A stretch of DNA of 64,000 nt. It comes from Epiperipatus broadwayi (Eukaryota > Onychophora > Udeonychophora > Euonychophora > Peripatidae). The notes beneath the pieces are model-generated. The model was not told the DNA's origin and did no database searches. It worked only from the letters and a program-made list of their open reading frames with translations. Positions 44,701 through 59,700 of this stretch are shown in pieces (the stretch's first letter is position 1; each line of letters begins with the position of its first letter). Position numbers and translations under genes: made by a program. The stretch is taken from positions 3,348,001 through 3,412,000 of the forward strand of contig JAQFVV010012420.1 of NCBI GenBank assembly GCA_028023455.1. Direction: 5' to 3'.

Positions 44701-47700
44701 AAGTATGTACTATTTGTAAATAATGATGTTCAAAAGGCAACTTTTGTGTGGAAGCAGCAAATATAAAGAGTGATTTAAAAATTGAATTACAGTCAAAAAT
44801 TAATGTTGTAAATAAAAGAGTTAAATATAATAAGAAGAAATGAAAAGAAAAGTTTACAATATACAAAATTTTTGAGAAGGTAAATAAAGAAAGTTTAATA
44901 GTAACAAGTGAGGATAAAGGTTGAAGATTTGTAATTTTAAATGAGTTGGACTATGAAAGGAAATTACTTGAAGATATGGTTAAACAAGGATATAAAAAAT
45001 TAAATAAAGATCATGACAATAAAATTAGAACAAGATATAAATTATTGTTGAATTATATGAAAATAAAGAAATTTAATCAATGAGAAGGAATATAAGGGTT
45101 TTTATCTTACAAGTTTTGAGCATCTATGTATAGTAGGAAAGTTAAGACACATAAAGAGAATATGCAATAAGAGTAATTTTGGGTTTTAATAATTATATAC
45201 TTAAAGGTATATGTAATTTGGTATATAAAAAGATTGTAGAAGTAATTGGATTTGGAAAATATTATATAAAAAATGCTGAAGAAATTGTTAATAATTTAAA
45301 TAATATTAAATTAAATAGAAATAGAATGATTGCATCATTTGATATTAAGAAAATGTACCAAAGTGTACCTAGAAAAGACAGTATAGAAATAGTTATGACT
45401 AAGTCGAAAATAAGTAATGTTTTGTCAGAGAATTGGATATATATTATTTATGAAGCATTATTAATAGTAGATGAGACTGTGTATTTTAAATGTAATGAAG
45501 AATTTTGAAATATAGAAAAGGGATGGATTATGGGGTGTTCTATAAGTGGATATTATATCAGTAGTTGTAAATACTATAGAGGAAAGTATAGTGGCTGAGT
45601 TTATAAAGAATAAAGGAATTATAGAATATTATAGGTATGTGGATGATATATTGTTATTGGAAATAGTAGAAGTATTAGTAAGATTTTTACCTGAATTGAA
45701 TAATAATAAATATAAAATTAGGTTTACAGTGGATAAAGAGATAAATGAATTAAAATATTTAGATATTTTTGTGAAGAGAGTAATGATGAATGAAATAGTG
45801 GTAAAACATTATATTAAAAATAGAAAAATTAGAGGTTTAATTGATCCAAAGTCATATCAGCCATGCTTTCAAAAAATAGGAGTTTTAAAGGGATTTAAGT
45901 TAAAAAATGATAAACTTACATTAGATAAGAAAAAGGCATAAGTGCAAAAATTAGAAGTAGAGAATAATTATGTTAAAATAGGATATAAAAGAAAGATAAT
46001 TAAAAAATATTTTTAGAAATAAAAATATAAATAGTAAAAATAAGTATGGTAAGAATAAATATAAAGATTGTAAGTGGATGTCTATTTCATATTAAAGGGA
46101 AATATATAAAAAGTTAGTAAGAGAGAATAGTAAGTCTTTGGATAGATGGTTATATAATACAAATAGGATAAATAGTATTAATAGTAATGGTGGAATCATT
46201 TATAAAATTGAATGTGAAAATTGTAATAAGATATATATAGGACAGGCGGTAAGAATGATAAGTGATAGAGGGAAGGAACATGATAGAGCAATTAATAGGA
46301 GAGATATTAGCTCAGGACCATATATATATTATTTAGATACTGATCATAAAATGAAGTGTGAGAAGAATATTAGAGTTATAAAACATGTTAAAGATTATTG
46401 AAAAAGAATATGTTATGAAACTTTATACATTCAGCAAAATTTGGATAGATGTGTAAATATAGTTAAAGGTCCAACAAAATTAGATGGAAAATGGATATTA
46501 TTAGATAAATGGAAGATTTAAAAATTATGGTAGAATTGTGAATGAGAGTTTATAAAAGGTGAAGAGGAGTAAAATATTTATTTATATAGATATATAAAAA
46601 TATATGTATTTATATAGTTTTAAAATATTTTTCATCTATTTTTGTTTTGTCATTTATTTATATGTATAATGTTAATTATATTATTGAAGGTAAAATAATG
46701 TCCAATAGATGGAATAAATGTAATGAATAGGTCATGTGATGTATAAAATTATATTCTAAAAAGAGATGAAAGCCGAGTTGATAATTAAATAATTGTAAAT
46801 ATAATTTGTTGTTTGCTTCAATCTTATTTAAATTGATTATATTAATCTGTGATATTTAAATTACACATTTACATATATGTACTGTATATACTATTTATAT
46901 ATGTTTACCTACATATTTGTAAATAATAGATGATGAATATTTTGAATTATAATATCAGAATGTTGTCTTTTGAGCTAATGATCAAATTGTATTTTATATA
47001 TATCAGTGAATATTCATTAAATTATATTTTTTAACAAAGTTCTGTTGTACTATTTTCTGCATCTTTTATTTTCTCAGATTCTTGTATAAACACTGAATTG
47101 AGAAATTTGCTATTATAACTATATTTACAAATTTATTAATATTTTTACAAAACAAAATTTTTACTATTAGTTGTAATGTGTTTAATTTTTTTTTGTATGT
47201 TTTATAATTTTTATTGGCAAATTGTTTATATAGAATTAATTTCTCTCATTATTGATTTACTTAATTCCTTTTGTATATAGAATATATATAATGTTATAAT
47301 TTATCTAACTTTGTGTAATAATTGAATGACAATGTAATATCATAGTACTGAGATTTTGTTATTATTATTCATCGGTTACTAATAGTGGCAATACTGATTA
47401 TTGACTTTTTTTAAAATGCTTTAACTTTTCTTTGGTAACTAATTATAGTTCTGAGGTTTGAGTTTTTTTAGGAAATTTTTGTTATTTTTTGCTGTTAGTC
47501 TTTATGATAATTATTTATTAAGAGGGTTCGTTTTTCCATTGAATATAAATTTATTATAATTAGAAATATTATTTATTTTATTTAACATCTACAGTTTTTT
47601 AATATAAATAAAATTTTTCTTTAAATGGGTATATTTATTACAATGTAAATTTATTATAAAACTAAAATCATTATAGCAATAAATATATCTACTACCTCCC

Positions 47701-50700
47701 ATTAATTATTTATTGAACTTTTTGTAATAAATGTATATATTTTTTTAATATTTAACTTATTAACTTGGGTTCTACCCAGTGATGATATCCAACCGGTTCG
47801 CTCCGGTTCACGTGAACCGGTAGTTAAATTATCCGAAAATAAATTTTATTATTATTATCCTAAAAAAAAGTTGAATTAACAAATTACTTAATTGTTTCCA
47901 ACAATAATCTAGAACATTATTTGTATTTTTTTTTTTGTTATATCTAATGTAACAATGATTCTTTTTGAACATATTGGGTTCAAAATGATTTCCCCAGAAT
48001 AATTAGACTATACGATATTGCACTTGAAACGTGTGATAGGCGCGATGAAATTTGAGTGATTAAGAATTATTCTGCAAGAAATAATTCACAACAGTTTGTT
48101 TTAAGTAAATAAATCCATTATTTATCACATTCAAATTAGTTTCTTTAAAAGTATACAAATAAAAAGTGTTATTTTATTAGTGATAAATGAATCCATATTT
48201 AATTTTTACACAAGGTAAGTAAGAAATTATTTTACTTACATTTAAAAGAGGCGTTATTAAAATTAGAAATAAATTCGGCACAAATGTATTTATGTATTTA
48301 ATGAAATTTACTCTTGCTGAAATTATTTTACTTTAAAGATAAAATAACTTCATTCAAAAGGACATATCATTGTGAAAATAAACAGTAACATAAAACCATT
48401 GTTCCAATGATTTTGTTATGCCGACGTTGTTTTAAATATTTATTTAACGTTTATTTTTTACTCAAATATTTTTTTTCTTTACTTACATATTTATCATGCA
48501 GGATTTGTTTTTATTTTATTGGTAAATTTAATGGATGACCAGCTATAGTAAGTTTGTAGTACATTATTTTCATTTAGTTTGCTATATCTGGTATAGCAGT
48601 GTGTCTTTTTTTAACAATGAGTTCAACATATTTTTTCTAGAATAAATTGACAAGAAGATGGCTCATCAAATGGCATGGCTCGTTTTCAAATATTTTTTTC
48701 CTTTTTCTTTTTTTAATTTTACTATTTTATTTAAGTTTTATGATTTGTTACCACTCATTTATATTAAAAATCAATTAATTAGATGTTTTTTTCCTAAGGC
48801 CAATGTAACATGAGACTATAATAAAAATAAACCCTTCACAAGAAATGAAACGAAAATGCCAAACAATATCGGATTTCTTCATAAAAGATCCAAAAATTGA
48901 TACAGAATCGAAAACGATAGTAATGGATGATAAGTTTTGTTTTCTATTTTATCAGATACAACAGAAAATAATGTTGACAACACAAATAAGCTGTCCAGTT
49001 CCAAAAGTACAAAAGATGCATATAAAGTAAATATAGATAGTGACCTTCCTGACTGCTGGAATATGAAATAAGCCAATGAATTCAAAGAAAATATTGTGGT
49101 TTACTTATTATTGGAAAAAAGCTTCGGTGTGATATTTATACCAAAATTGAGTCAATAAAAGTGAAGGCAACTCCTGTGTCAAAAAATGGAGAAGATGTAA
49201 TATTGTTCCAAGTGGAAAAAATAAAATGGTTCAACAAGCCTCTCTTCAAAAAAAAATAAAGGAAAACTTTTTTTCATCAAAAGCACACCAGATATGTGTG
49301 ATGCAATTGAAAGAAAGTGCAAAAAATGCAATTTCCAAATCCATAGACAAAGTGCATGAAAAGTTTATGAGCTCCACTTGTAAAATTTTCAATATGGTTT
49401 GCACTTTAGCAAAACTAAACTGACCATTTTCTGATATTGAACATTTGATAGAATTACAAAAAAAAAAAAAGGGTTAGATATGGGAGTGGGACTCCATTCT
49501 CGATTTGCAGCTGTCAAAATTGTTGAGCACATTGCAAAATACATTAAAAAGGAAGTGTTTAGAAAAATAATAGATCAGAATTTAAAGACATGTGTTATTA
49601 TTAATGAGGCATCAACAATATCATGCAAACCAGTCCTTATCATTTTTATTACGGTTGAAGATATAGATTTTCCACTAACAATTTTTGTAGATTTAGTGGA
49701 ATTACAAAACAAAGATGCTGAAACCATTTACACTGATCTATTACAAAGTCTGCATTCAGTAGGATTTGATAATCCATATTTGAAGAATAATTTGATTGGA
49801 TTTTGTTCAGATGGAGCAAGTATGATTCTGGGAAGGTGGTCAGGAGTGAATGTTAAAATAAAAAAACCACTATCCTGAGTTTATTATTTGGCATTGTTTG
49901 AGTCGTCGCCTTCAGCTTGTGCTGGAGGATTCTATCAAAGACATAAAGCAAATGAATCACTTTAAAGCATTTATTAATGAAATATACAAAATCTTCCATC
50001 AGTCTAATAAAAAACAGATGGCACTGAATAAAATTTCAACCAATTTGGGAATTGAAATTTTAAAAATACTAAAGTTTTTGACCCAAGATGGGCAGCATGC
50101 AGTTATAGATCAGCAGTTGCAACATGGCGAGCATATCCAGCACTGTATGATTTTTTTTTCTACTAATAAGAAATTTTCTGGAATGACTAAACATCTTACT
50201 AACAAATATTTTATGAGAGACTTGGCTTTAATAATCGATATACTAGAAGAAATTTCTTTGTTAGCAGATGCTCTTCAAGGAAGAAGTGTAAATATATTTG
50301 CATACAGAACAATTGATTAAAAGAACAATTAAAGCATTTGAATATCAGAGAGAAGAGTGGTACTTACAAAAAAATAATAAATGAAACTATCTCTTCTTGT
50401 TAAAGACAACAAATGTGTGAGTCTTCCCCATCAAAAAGTATTGAATTTAGTGACAACAAATATGACATTAAGATTAATGGATTGTAATACCATAAGTAAT
50501 AATATCCAAGATAGAAATTATAAAACCCATCAATAAGTTAAAATTGTGAACCCAGATGCTTTGAATCTGGAAGAAGCTGTAGTTCCCTGGAAATAATTTG
50601 AAGAGAAATTATTTCATCATGAGATTTCAGTTAATAATTTCTGTGATTACGTTGAAAATGTTATGAGAAATTACCAGAAACATGTTGTACCTGAAACTAC

Positions 50701-53700
50701 CCAAAGAGCTAAAAATATAATTAAAACCATTGTTGTGAGTTCTGCAGAGGCTGAATGAAGGTTTTCTGTGATGAACACAATTTATTCAGATAAAAGAAAT
50801 CACCTTGAAATGAAAAATGTGGCAAATCTTCTAGTAATAAATTGAATAGGTCTTCCATTATATCATTGGAATTGCAGTGACTCAGTTCAAGTTTGGCTAA
50901 GAAATCACAATACAACTGATAATGCTATAGTAAAAAGCATCATCAACCTGAAGAGACATATGATGCAAATTGAATGTCAATATAGAAATATCTTGCCAAA
51001 TAAATAAGATTTTTTTCCAATTATAAAAATGGGTTTAATTCTTTTTGATCCAATGAGTGAGATTGCAAAGTACATCATAGTGTGCATGTGCACTGCTGCA
51101 CTTTTTTGTATATGGGGGCGGGGGAAGATCATGCAAAATTTCTGAGAAGTCACCAAAAATGTTTAGGTATGAAACCAAGAAGTGATTTGCTTCCATGCTT
51201 AGAAAGAAGAAAAATAAACAGAATAGGTTCTTAAATACAACCCACCTTTAGAGAACCGGTTCTTGGAAATTTGGGATATCATCACTGGTTCTACCTGATA
51301 TCATCATCAGAAAATATTTCAATAGTCTAATTTAATTGCATACTCTAGTTCTATATTAATATGATTAGGAAATATATTTTTTTAATATATGATAATGAAA
51401 GCATTCAATACATAATTCACTATGTATAATATGAAGTCAAATCACATAGATCATGAGTAATTCTGGATTGAATGGATATAGAATTAATATATAGTTCAAA
51501 CAATTTATGTATAAAATAAGTTAACCAGACACTTCTCAAAGAAATAAAAAATAAAAACTTAATTTATTTACAACTGTTAGTAATATAATTGTCATAAAAT
51601 ATTATTTTCTTCTACAACAAACATTTACATTACCAATTGGTTATCAATCAGGTATTCATTAAATAATATTAATATCTGAAATTATTCTTTGTAATTCAAT
51701 TTTACTTTCTGGTTATATACAGTTATGACTTAAACTAATGGAAAATTAATTAACCAGTGATGATTTTCTCAAATAATCATGTCAAAATTATCTTTTAATT
51801 TAAGTATCATAAACACATGTGGAAATACAAGTTTGAATCAAATTATAATAATAGTCATATTTTCTTTTAAGATGTCCAAGATTTATTCTGGTTGATCTTA
51901 AAATGCTCATCTTTTAATCACAAATTATATTATAAATATAATTATATGATCAAATACATTTGCCGTTAAGTAAATTCCCAGGCCATTAATGCACTACACA
52001 TATAATCCTACATGTTGCCAACTCATAAATATAATTCATTCATTCGATTATCATTAGCTTTACAGCCGAATCACATATATGTCAAGAATGAAATCTGGAT
52101 ACCAAAGTACACCTTTAATATAACTTAAAAAATATATAATTGCTAAATTTCTTAATTCTTTATAATATTAATTTTAAGAGGTGGTCTCTATGGGTTTGAC
52201 TCCTTTTTAACAATAGTTCAGACTAAATTCCCTAAGATAGTTCTTTTGAATCTGATCTCAAATATACAAAATCATTAATAAAATTACATCATACATATAG
52301 TATATATTTAACTACACAATTAACAATCTAAATAACTGCTTTTGTACTATGAGCAAATCCATGTAAAATATAATTCAGAGTAATCAATGTGAGGGTCAAA
52401 TCACTTACAAGATGATCTCTATATTTAAAGTAATAATCAATTAAATTTGAAATTACAATGATTTGCTGCAGATTTCCTTTTTTTTTTTTTTTGATAGCAA
52501 TCATTTATTCGGACATTCCACATATTAAACATTTTCACATGCATGCACATTCCGTATATTTAAGATAATTATTGTACTCACTGGTTAGTTTACCTGACTT
52601 TAAATATTTTCTAACCATCTCAACATTACAAGAAAATCTTTTTTTTTTTTTGGCCAAGGCATTTAGTTTATATATATATTAGGAAAGAAGACACAAAATT
52701 TTAACTAATTATGTATACAAAAAAAAAGATACAGTGAATTTTGTTTTCAATATTTTTTAAATATAATTAGAAAAGAATATTAAACTTATATAAATTAAAC
52801 AGCAATCTCTGACATTTCTTTAAATTCCAAATAAAATAAAAAACCAATATTATTTGCTTTCAAGAATCAATCAGTTAAATAATTTCAATAAATATGTAGT
52901 TTATATATAATAAGATCTAGTTACCTACAAAAATAATATATATAATTATTAACATTCTAAATATCAGTCTAATCGATAAATAGTTTTTTTTTTAAACAAT
53001 AGTGAAATGTTTCCAAGCTGAAGTTCTTTTTACAGTTCATTGTGACATTTTTCTCTTGATATATATTATTTGATTTAATTTATATTACTTTTCTTTTCCA
53101 AGTTATGAGTTTACTGTCCTTTATCAGTTTCTTAGATAGGAGGGACTGTCTCTGCTCTTATCTACAGTTTTGTCTCATAGAAATAGTCATCTTTTTGAGA
53201 GTATGGATTTTTAAAAATAGCATTTCAGGTTCACCAATGTTGGATCCAAGGTAGTTCAGCAGCTGGTCGTTTTTCTTTGTTCTAGCCAGTCAGCACAATA
53301 ATGGTTGACTGAAGAATTAAAAAATGCTGAATTCAGGAAGAAGCAAGAATTAAGGAGAATTTTTTTTTATGAAAGATCTCTATATATATTATTGACTCCT
53401 GATTTCAACACCTAAGTGATCTCTTTATTTTACCTAACTTTATGTCCTCAGTATTACATTTACTTAAGAGAAAATATTTTAAATATTTATTTTATCTTGA
53501 ATTGAGTTATTTTATTTTTAAGTAATTATACATTGTTTTCAAATTCTTTTATTTCCCACAAAAATACAACTTTAAAATTAAAACTCAGTCTTAATCTTTT
53601 TAATCTGCTTATTTCTTTTTTTATTTAAATCATTTTTTAATTAATCTTTAAAATTATTTTCTTTAATATTAATGTATCTAATTATGTTGTTTTTGTTGTA

Positions 53701-56700
53701 AACTCTTATACAAACATAAATTTAAACATACATTCTTTTAAGTACACTTAGTTCTACACTATTTAAACTTACTTTATAAAATTTATTATTTTTATTTTTT
53801 TTTAAAATTTACTAGTTATATTGAAAATCTATTAGATTATTACTTATACTTTATTCTCAAATATTACTTTTAATAACTTTAAAACAATTTCAATACTTTT
53901 TATTATATTATTATTTCCTAATAATGTGTTTTAAAATATTATTTTTAATAACTTTCTTTAAAATTTTATAATGCTACTTTTATTAGTTATTCTCAGGTAA
54001 ACCAACTCACTAGCCATGTGTAAGATCATATGGTTGTCCATGAAATAGATAATTTTATCTATTTCAATATATATGCATGTAGAAATAATCTTACAATGCA
54101 CGTACAATAAGATTTATTTATAAGACAAGAATCGAATCATTTTAATAATCTTTCAAATAATTCTCTCTTTCATATCACTAATTCATCAGTCAGTTAAAAA
54201 AATATTGCACTTTTATATAATTTCCATATTGTTACATACACAGTAAATCAATCATTGATATTCAAAAAGTAAAACATTATATTAGCACTATTTTCATAAA
54301 GTGTCGACCATATCAGCTCACAGTTTGATCAATACGATAAAGAGCTTTACTAATATAATAACTCACCCCTATTTAGTATCATTGATTGATTTACTATTTA
54401 TATTCAATACATGGAAGTTAGATAAAAGTGGATCATTTTTGTTTGGCTTAGGAATTAGCATTTATATAAAAGAGGGCATTCTTTGCAAGTTTATTAATAT
54501 GACTCTATAAGTTTGACTTATAAGTTAGTCATATGATTTGCATATTAATAGATTTTTTGTCATAATTATTATTATATCTTCTTAGCACTATTATATTTAT
54601 TTATATGGTTATTAAAATTATTAGAATATATATATTGTAGCCTTTTGGTTTATACCATCTATAAACCAAATGTAATAAAATGAAGTAATTGTGGGGAAAA
54701 TTTTTTTTTTTTTTGAAGTAAGAAAAGTTAAGTTTTATTTGAGAAAGTAATGGCTATATAGCTCAAAAGTAACATATATAGAGACAGTTTGTGTTTGTAT
54801 GGAATATCTATTACTAAAGAGTTGATGAGAATTAAGATTGAATTGATTGTCAGTAGCTTTAGTTAACAGTTTCTTTCTAGAGAATAAGTTTAAAGTTATA
54901 GGAAATTATAATGAATATTTATGTTTATGATTATCAGAAATTATAATTGATTTTATGCTTGTAATTATAAGAAATTATGATGGATATTTGTGTTCATATA
55001 ATCTGAATAATCAGTTTTCTGTTTCATGTTCTGCACATGTATGTGTGTGTGATACAGATATATGAGTTTGATTTTTTTTTTTCCTTTATAGAAACTGACA
55101 TAATTTTTTTTTATATTATTAAAAATGTAAATCTAAATAAGAAATTATTTAGATCAAATGAATGTAACCTTTGTTTGACCAAAAAGTGTTAGTAAGCTTA
55201 TGTTTTTAATTATATCTTCTTTGACTATTTTTCATAAATTGGTCACCAATGTGTTAATTAAAGAGATCTGGTTTCAGATTAGACAAGGTTGTTAAAAAAG
55301 TAACACTTAAGGAAGAGTCATTGTTCATTCTGAGTGGAGATTTTTTAATTGGACTTGAAGAGGAACCACTGAGGGGGGGGGGGTAACATATGTTTTCTTT
55401 TCTCTCTTTTACCCTATAAAAACTGAGAAAAGTGAATAGGAGAACTTTTTGCTGATTGAGAACAGGGGCTAACTAACTAAAAATTAATATCTCAAGGTGT
55501 TTTCCAAGTTTTTTTTTTTAAATTTTCTTTCTCAGAATTTAATAATGTATTTAAGTTTTATAGTAGACCAAAATATGAATTTCTAATTCATCTATAAGTG
55601 GTGCATGTTTCTCTTCCTCACATCAATTATGAAGAAGTCAACTTTTGATAAGATATTTCCTGCTGAATATCACAATTTATCTAGTCTGCTTATAAAAATT
55701 CATGTAGGGAAAGAACTGTCAAATTTTTTTTATCAAATTAAAAGACCAATTCGTATTATAAGAATTGTTTGGCTAGTTAAAATTCGTTTGAAGACTGCAG
55801 CAAACTTCTGAAAATGTTTTAAAAGTTAATTCATGTTTAGTAATCAGAAACTGCTTGTTGTCTATAATTTGAACCTTTAAATGGAAAAGAAGAAGAAAAG
55901 GAAACAAAGTGAATTCAAATCCAGGAAGAAACTCATCAAATGGAAGGTAACCAACAAAACTCTTTTAAAATTTATTAATTCTCCTGTAGCTACATTTTGA
56001 TTTAAATAACTATCTACATTTTTTATCTACCTTGATTCAAATGACTGTCTGTGCGTTTTTATACACATTTAATTAAAAAGAACTGTCTGATGTGCAATTA
56101 TATAGCTATCTCAAATAAAATGAACTGAATATATTAATTGATTGATGGACAGTTGAAGGAACAGACATTGGAAAGAGACTATTGTAATGTTGATATTTAT
56201 TCTTTGTTTTATTTCGTTTATATAATATGTCATTTGTTTTGTTTTTTATATTTCATTTTGTTTATATAATATGTCACACTGTAATCACTAGATTATTTTA
56301 ATAATTTTTATTTTATTTTATTTATGCTAGAAATGTTTAAAGGAAGGGGAAATGATTTTGATACCATTTAAGTATAGATGCTCACGTAAATTTAAATTTA
56401 AAAGTAAAGAAAGAAATGATATAAATATTTTTATATTCTTAACAAAATTTTAATTTGGGCTTAATATTAAATATAAAGAGTGAGTGGATAGATGGTCATA
56501 AAACCCATAATTATGCTGTAAGTGTTGATCTGTTAGTAATATAAATATTAGGTATGTTGTTGACTTGACTGTTTAAAATTGAAATGATTCATATATGTTT
56601 TGATTCGGGATCTGGTTAGTCTTTGTCATGTATTTAGACTGGAATCAATGTATGGGTGGGCATATATAAAGCTATAAATGCTTGTCATTACTAACATAAA

Positions 56701-59700
56701 GTTATTCTACCACCCAATAGATGGGGAATGGCTGTCTCGTGATTTATTTACCATAGCAGTTGGAGATGACTGAGTTTCACTCCATTTATTTGTTAAGATA
56801 GGGAATTATTAATAAAGTTACTGTTTTAAGTGTAGGAAATGTTTTGCATGCCAGTATAGAGAATAAGTGTCTAAGAGGAGCTCTTTACACGATTCTGGAT
56901 CTTAAGAAAGGATCTCTCTCTCTGGCTCAAGCAAATAGTTTAAGTTTGAAGTTGATGTTGTTGTTTTTTTTTATTTCCCTTACCAAGACGTGGCTGTGTG
57001 CACGTTATAGATACTGCATGGTGATGTGTGATATGAAGAGATTTTTTCTTATGTGGGACAGAATAAAGTTGCCCTTATAGGATAGGGTTTCAGTCAGATG
57101 TATATGTATGATGAGGAATGACAAAGATTTTAATTAATAAACTAACCGATCTGTGTTGATTTTTTTTGAATGATGGTAAATTGAGGTCGTCAAGCTGAGT
57201 GGACATACTGACCTATTAAGATATACAGTCAAAAACGTAAAGATCTGACAAGCATGAATGTAAAAGTGTGGGTTTTGAATTTAAACCCGTTTGCAAAATT
57301 AGTAGGGTATTTTTATGGCTTGTCATCCTTCTTCATTAGAAATGTGAAAATTATTGCTTGATAAACTGATTTAGAAATTTATGATTATTTAACATTGCTA
57401 GTTAGAATAATTGAAACGAATATATTATTTTGGAATAGTCCAATGGACAATGTTTACAATAAAAAGGGGGGAAGTAGAAATTTATAGGTTTTCTTCTCTT
57501 TCAAGATAAGTTTTCTTAGAGCTAAAAATATACGGAATTCTGATCCCATGTGGGAGCGTTTATGTTTATTATTATTATTAATTATTAATTTGGTAAATAA
57601 ATGGGTCAAAACAATAAATAAGTCATCTAGAAAATTAGTTAATTTAAACATGTATTCGAACCATAATTTTTGGTAAATCTGAATCATATATTTAAGTGTA
57701 GCAATGTTATAATTGAGTGTGTTTTTATTTTAATTTTTATCATTATTGTTAATGTAATAAAATTTTACTATTGTTTTAATATTACATTGTGTTTTGATGT
57801 TTCACATATCTCCAGAATCTATATATCCAGCACCTATATTTAAAGTGATATTAATTCATATTTAAATTTAATTATTAATTTTCTATTGATAATTTATTTC
57901 CACGATCGATTTGCAGTAGTCATTATTATATTGTTTCCATATTCGATTCACATAGCTGATTTTATATTGATAATTTATTTCCATGATTGATTTACAGTAT
58001 TGATTTTACCTTGATTATTTCTATATTCGATTAACATAATTCATTTTATATGTCATTCTTATAAACTTCAGTTTCGCATAAATTATCTATATAGTTAATT
58101 TACATAATCCAATTTTGTGATTTATTTCCGTACTTTACTTTCATAAGTAAATTTTGATTGATTTATCTGATTAATGTCCATGGTTTACTTCCATAGTTTA
58201 CTCTAACAAAATATGATAGGTTTAAAGTTATTGATTAAAATTTGGTCAATAAATTAGAAATAATAGAATAAAATAACAGGGAATAGTTGAGTTAAGTTTA
58301 ATAAATTTAATCTTTTGATTCATTAAAATGTTGTGAATATTGGGAGCAGACATAAAATCCCTTTCCTGCTCTCGGTGTTTAGAGTGATTCCCACTATTGA
58401 ACTTGTATTAAAATTTATTTTAGCATATATGGGATCATATCCATTACAGTGTAATCGCTTATAAGGGCACCTCTTGACAGATCTAGACCTTGAGAAAGAG
58501 CAGTTCAATTATTATCTAAGAGCTAGTTTGGAAGTCAAGTAGCATATTATAACAACATTATTATACTATTATAAAAGTAGGGATCATGAATTGATAGTCG
58601 ATCGAAAGATATATGTGTGTTAGAGAAATACGATTAGGAGTTCTCAGATTAGAGAACATAACACAGACATTCCGTGTTATATAATTGTAGCTATTGAAAG
58701 TGACAAATGCTGAGAACGAAAAATAAAGTAATGGAATTAGATGGGGAGGATCATTTGTGATAAATTTTATCTAATATTAAATTAAATGATGATTTTATAT
58801 TATGAACATGGATTATGAGTTCTCTGCATTGATTACTGATTTATTTCCAGTCAGATATAAATGAAAACTGTATATAGTATTTTCTGTAGTTACCACTCGA
58901 GATCAGATATTTATAATAAAGTTAGGGAAGAAAGTTGTCTCATTATTATGAATTTTATAATAAATTTATCATAGAAATATTTGCATGACTAATGCTAGGT
59001 TTGAAGTTAAGACCACCTAGATTGAATGGTTTTATCAATATTATTGTTATTATTTTTTTTTTGAGAGACTATTTAATTACTTTCTCCAGTATCTTCTATA
59101 GTCCTAAATTGACTAATGATGATGATCTCTAGTGGGCATTACAATTTATAGCTGCAATTTGGCACCCCCAGCATATTTGATCCTAAAGTTAGTATAAACT
59201 CAATTGACTAGCTACTTGAAATAAATGAGAATTTATTGAGGTTGATTAAATGAAAGATTGCGTGGAGAAAGTTAAGGTGACAATATATATATATATATAT
59301 ATATTACTACAATTTGATTTGCTAGTAACAAATTTCTTGCACTCACAGATTTGATACTACTCATTTAAGATAAAGATAATATTAGTTACTTTTTAGAGTA
59401 GACATTATTATATTATTTTTAATCCAGATACAAACTTTAAATTTAATTAAGGATTAATATATCTTATTTTTATTAAACACACACAATTATTTTTGAAACA
59501 TATAAATAAAGAGATCTGAAAAAGGCAAATGACCCCAATATGCATTTCTTATTGAATCATCACTCTTCATTTAGCCATGTCTTCATCATTTGTTTCATGT
59601 ATATTAATATCACATTACAAGTGCCAAATGTCATGCATTCATACATTCTTATAAGGATGGTTGAAGAATTGGAGGATAAAGAAGATTGAAACCTGTCCAT

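Larger units (their letters stand above)
40905..46860 (+). mobile_element. Penelope-like element, near complete but decayed, split by LTR2 copy D
   Basis: The left terminal part has an inverted copy of the element tail (about 40905-41130 against 46670-46850, sharing for example ttatacatcacatgacctatt in reverse) followed by a direct copy of the last 70 bp (41158-41229). The terminal repeat then continues after LTR2 D at 43991-44100. The coding remnant is 44220-46401 and the tail runs to about 46860. Terminal repeats in inverted orientation are characteristic of Penelope-like elements. Confidence 0.7.
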
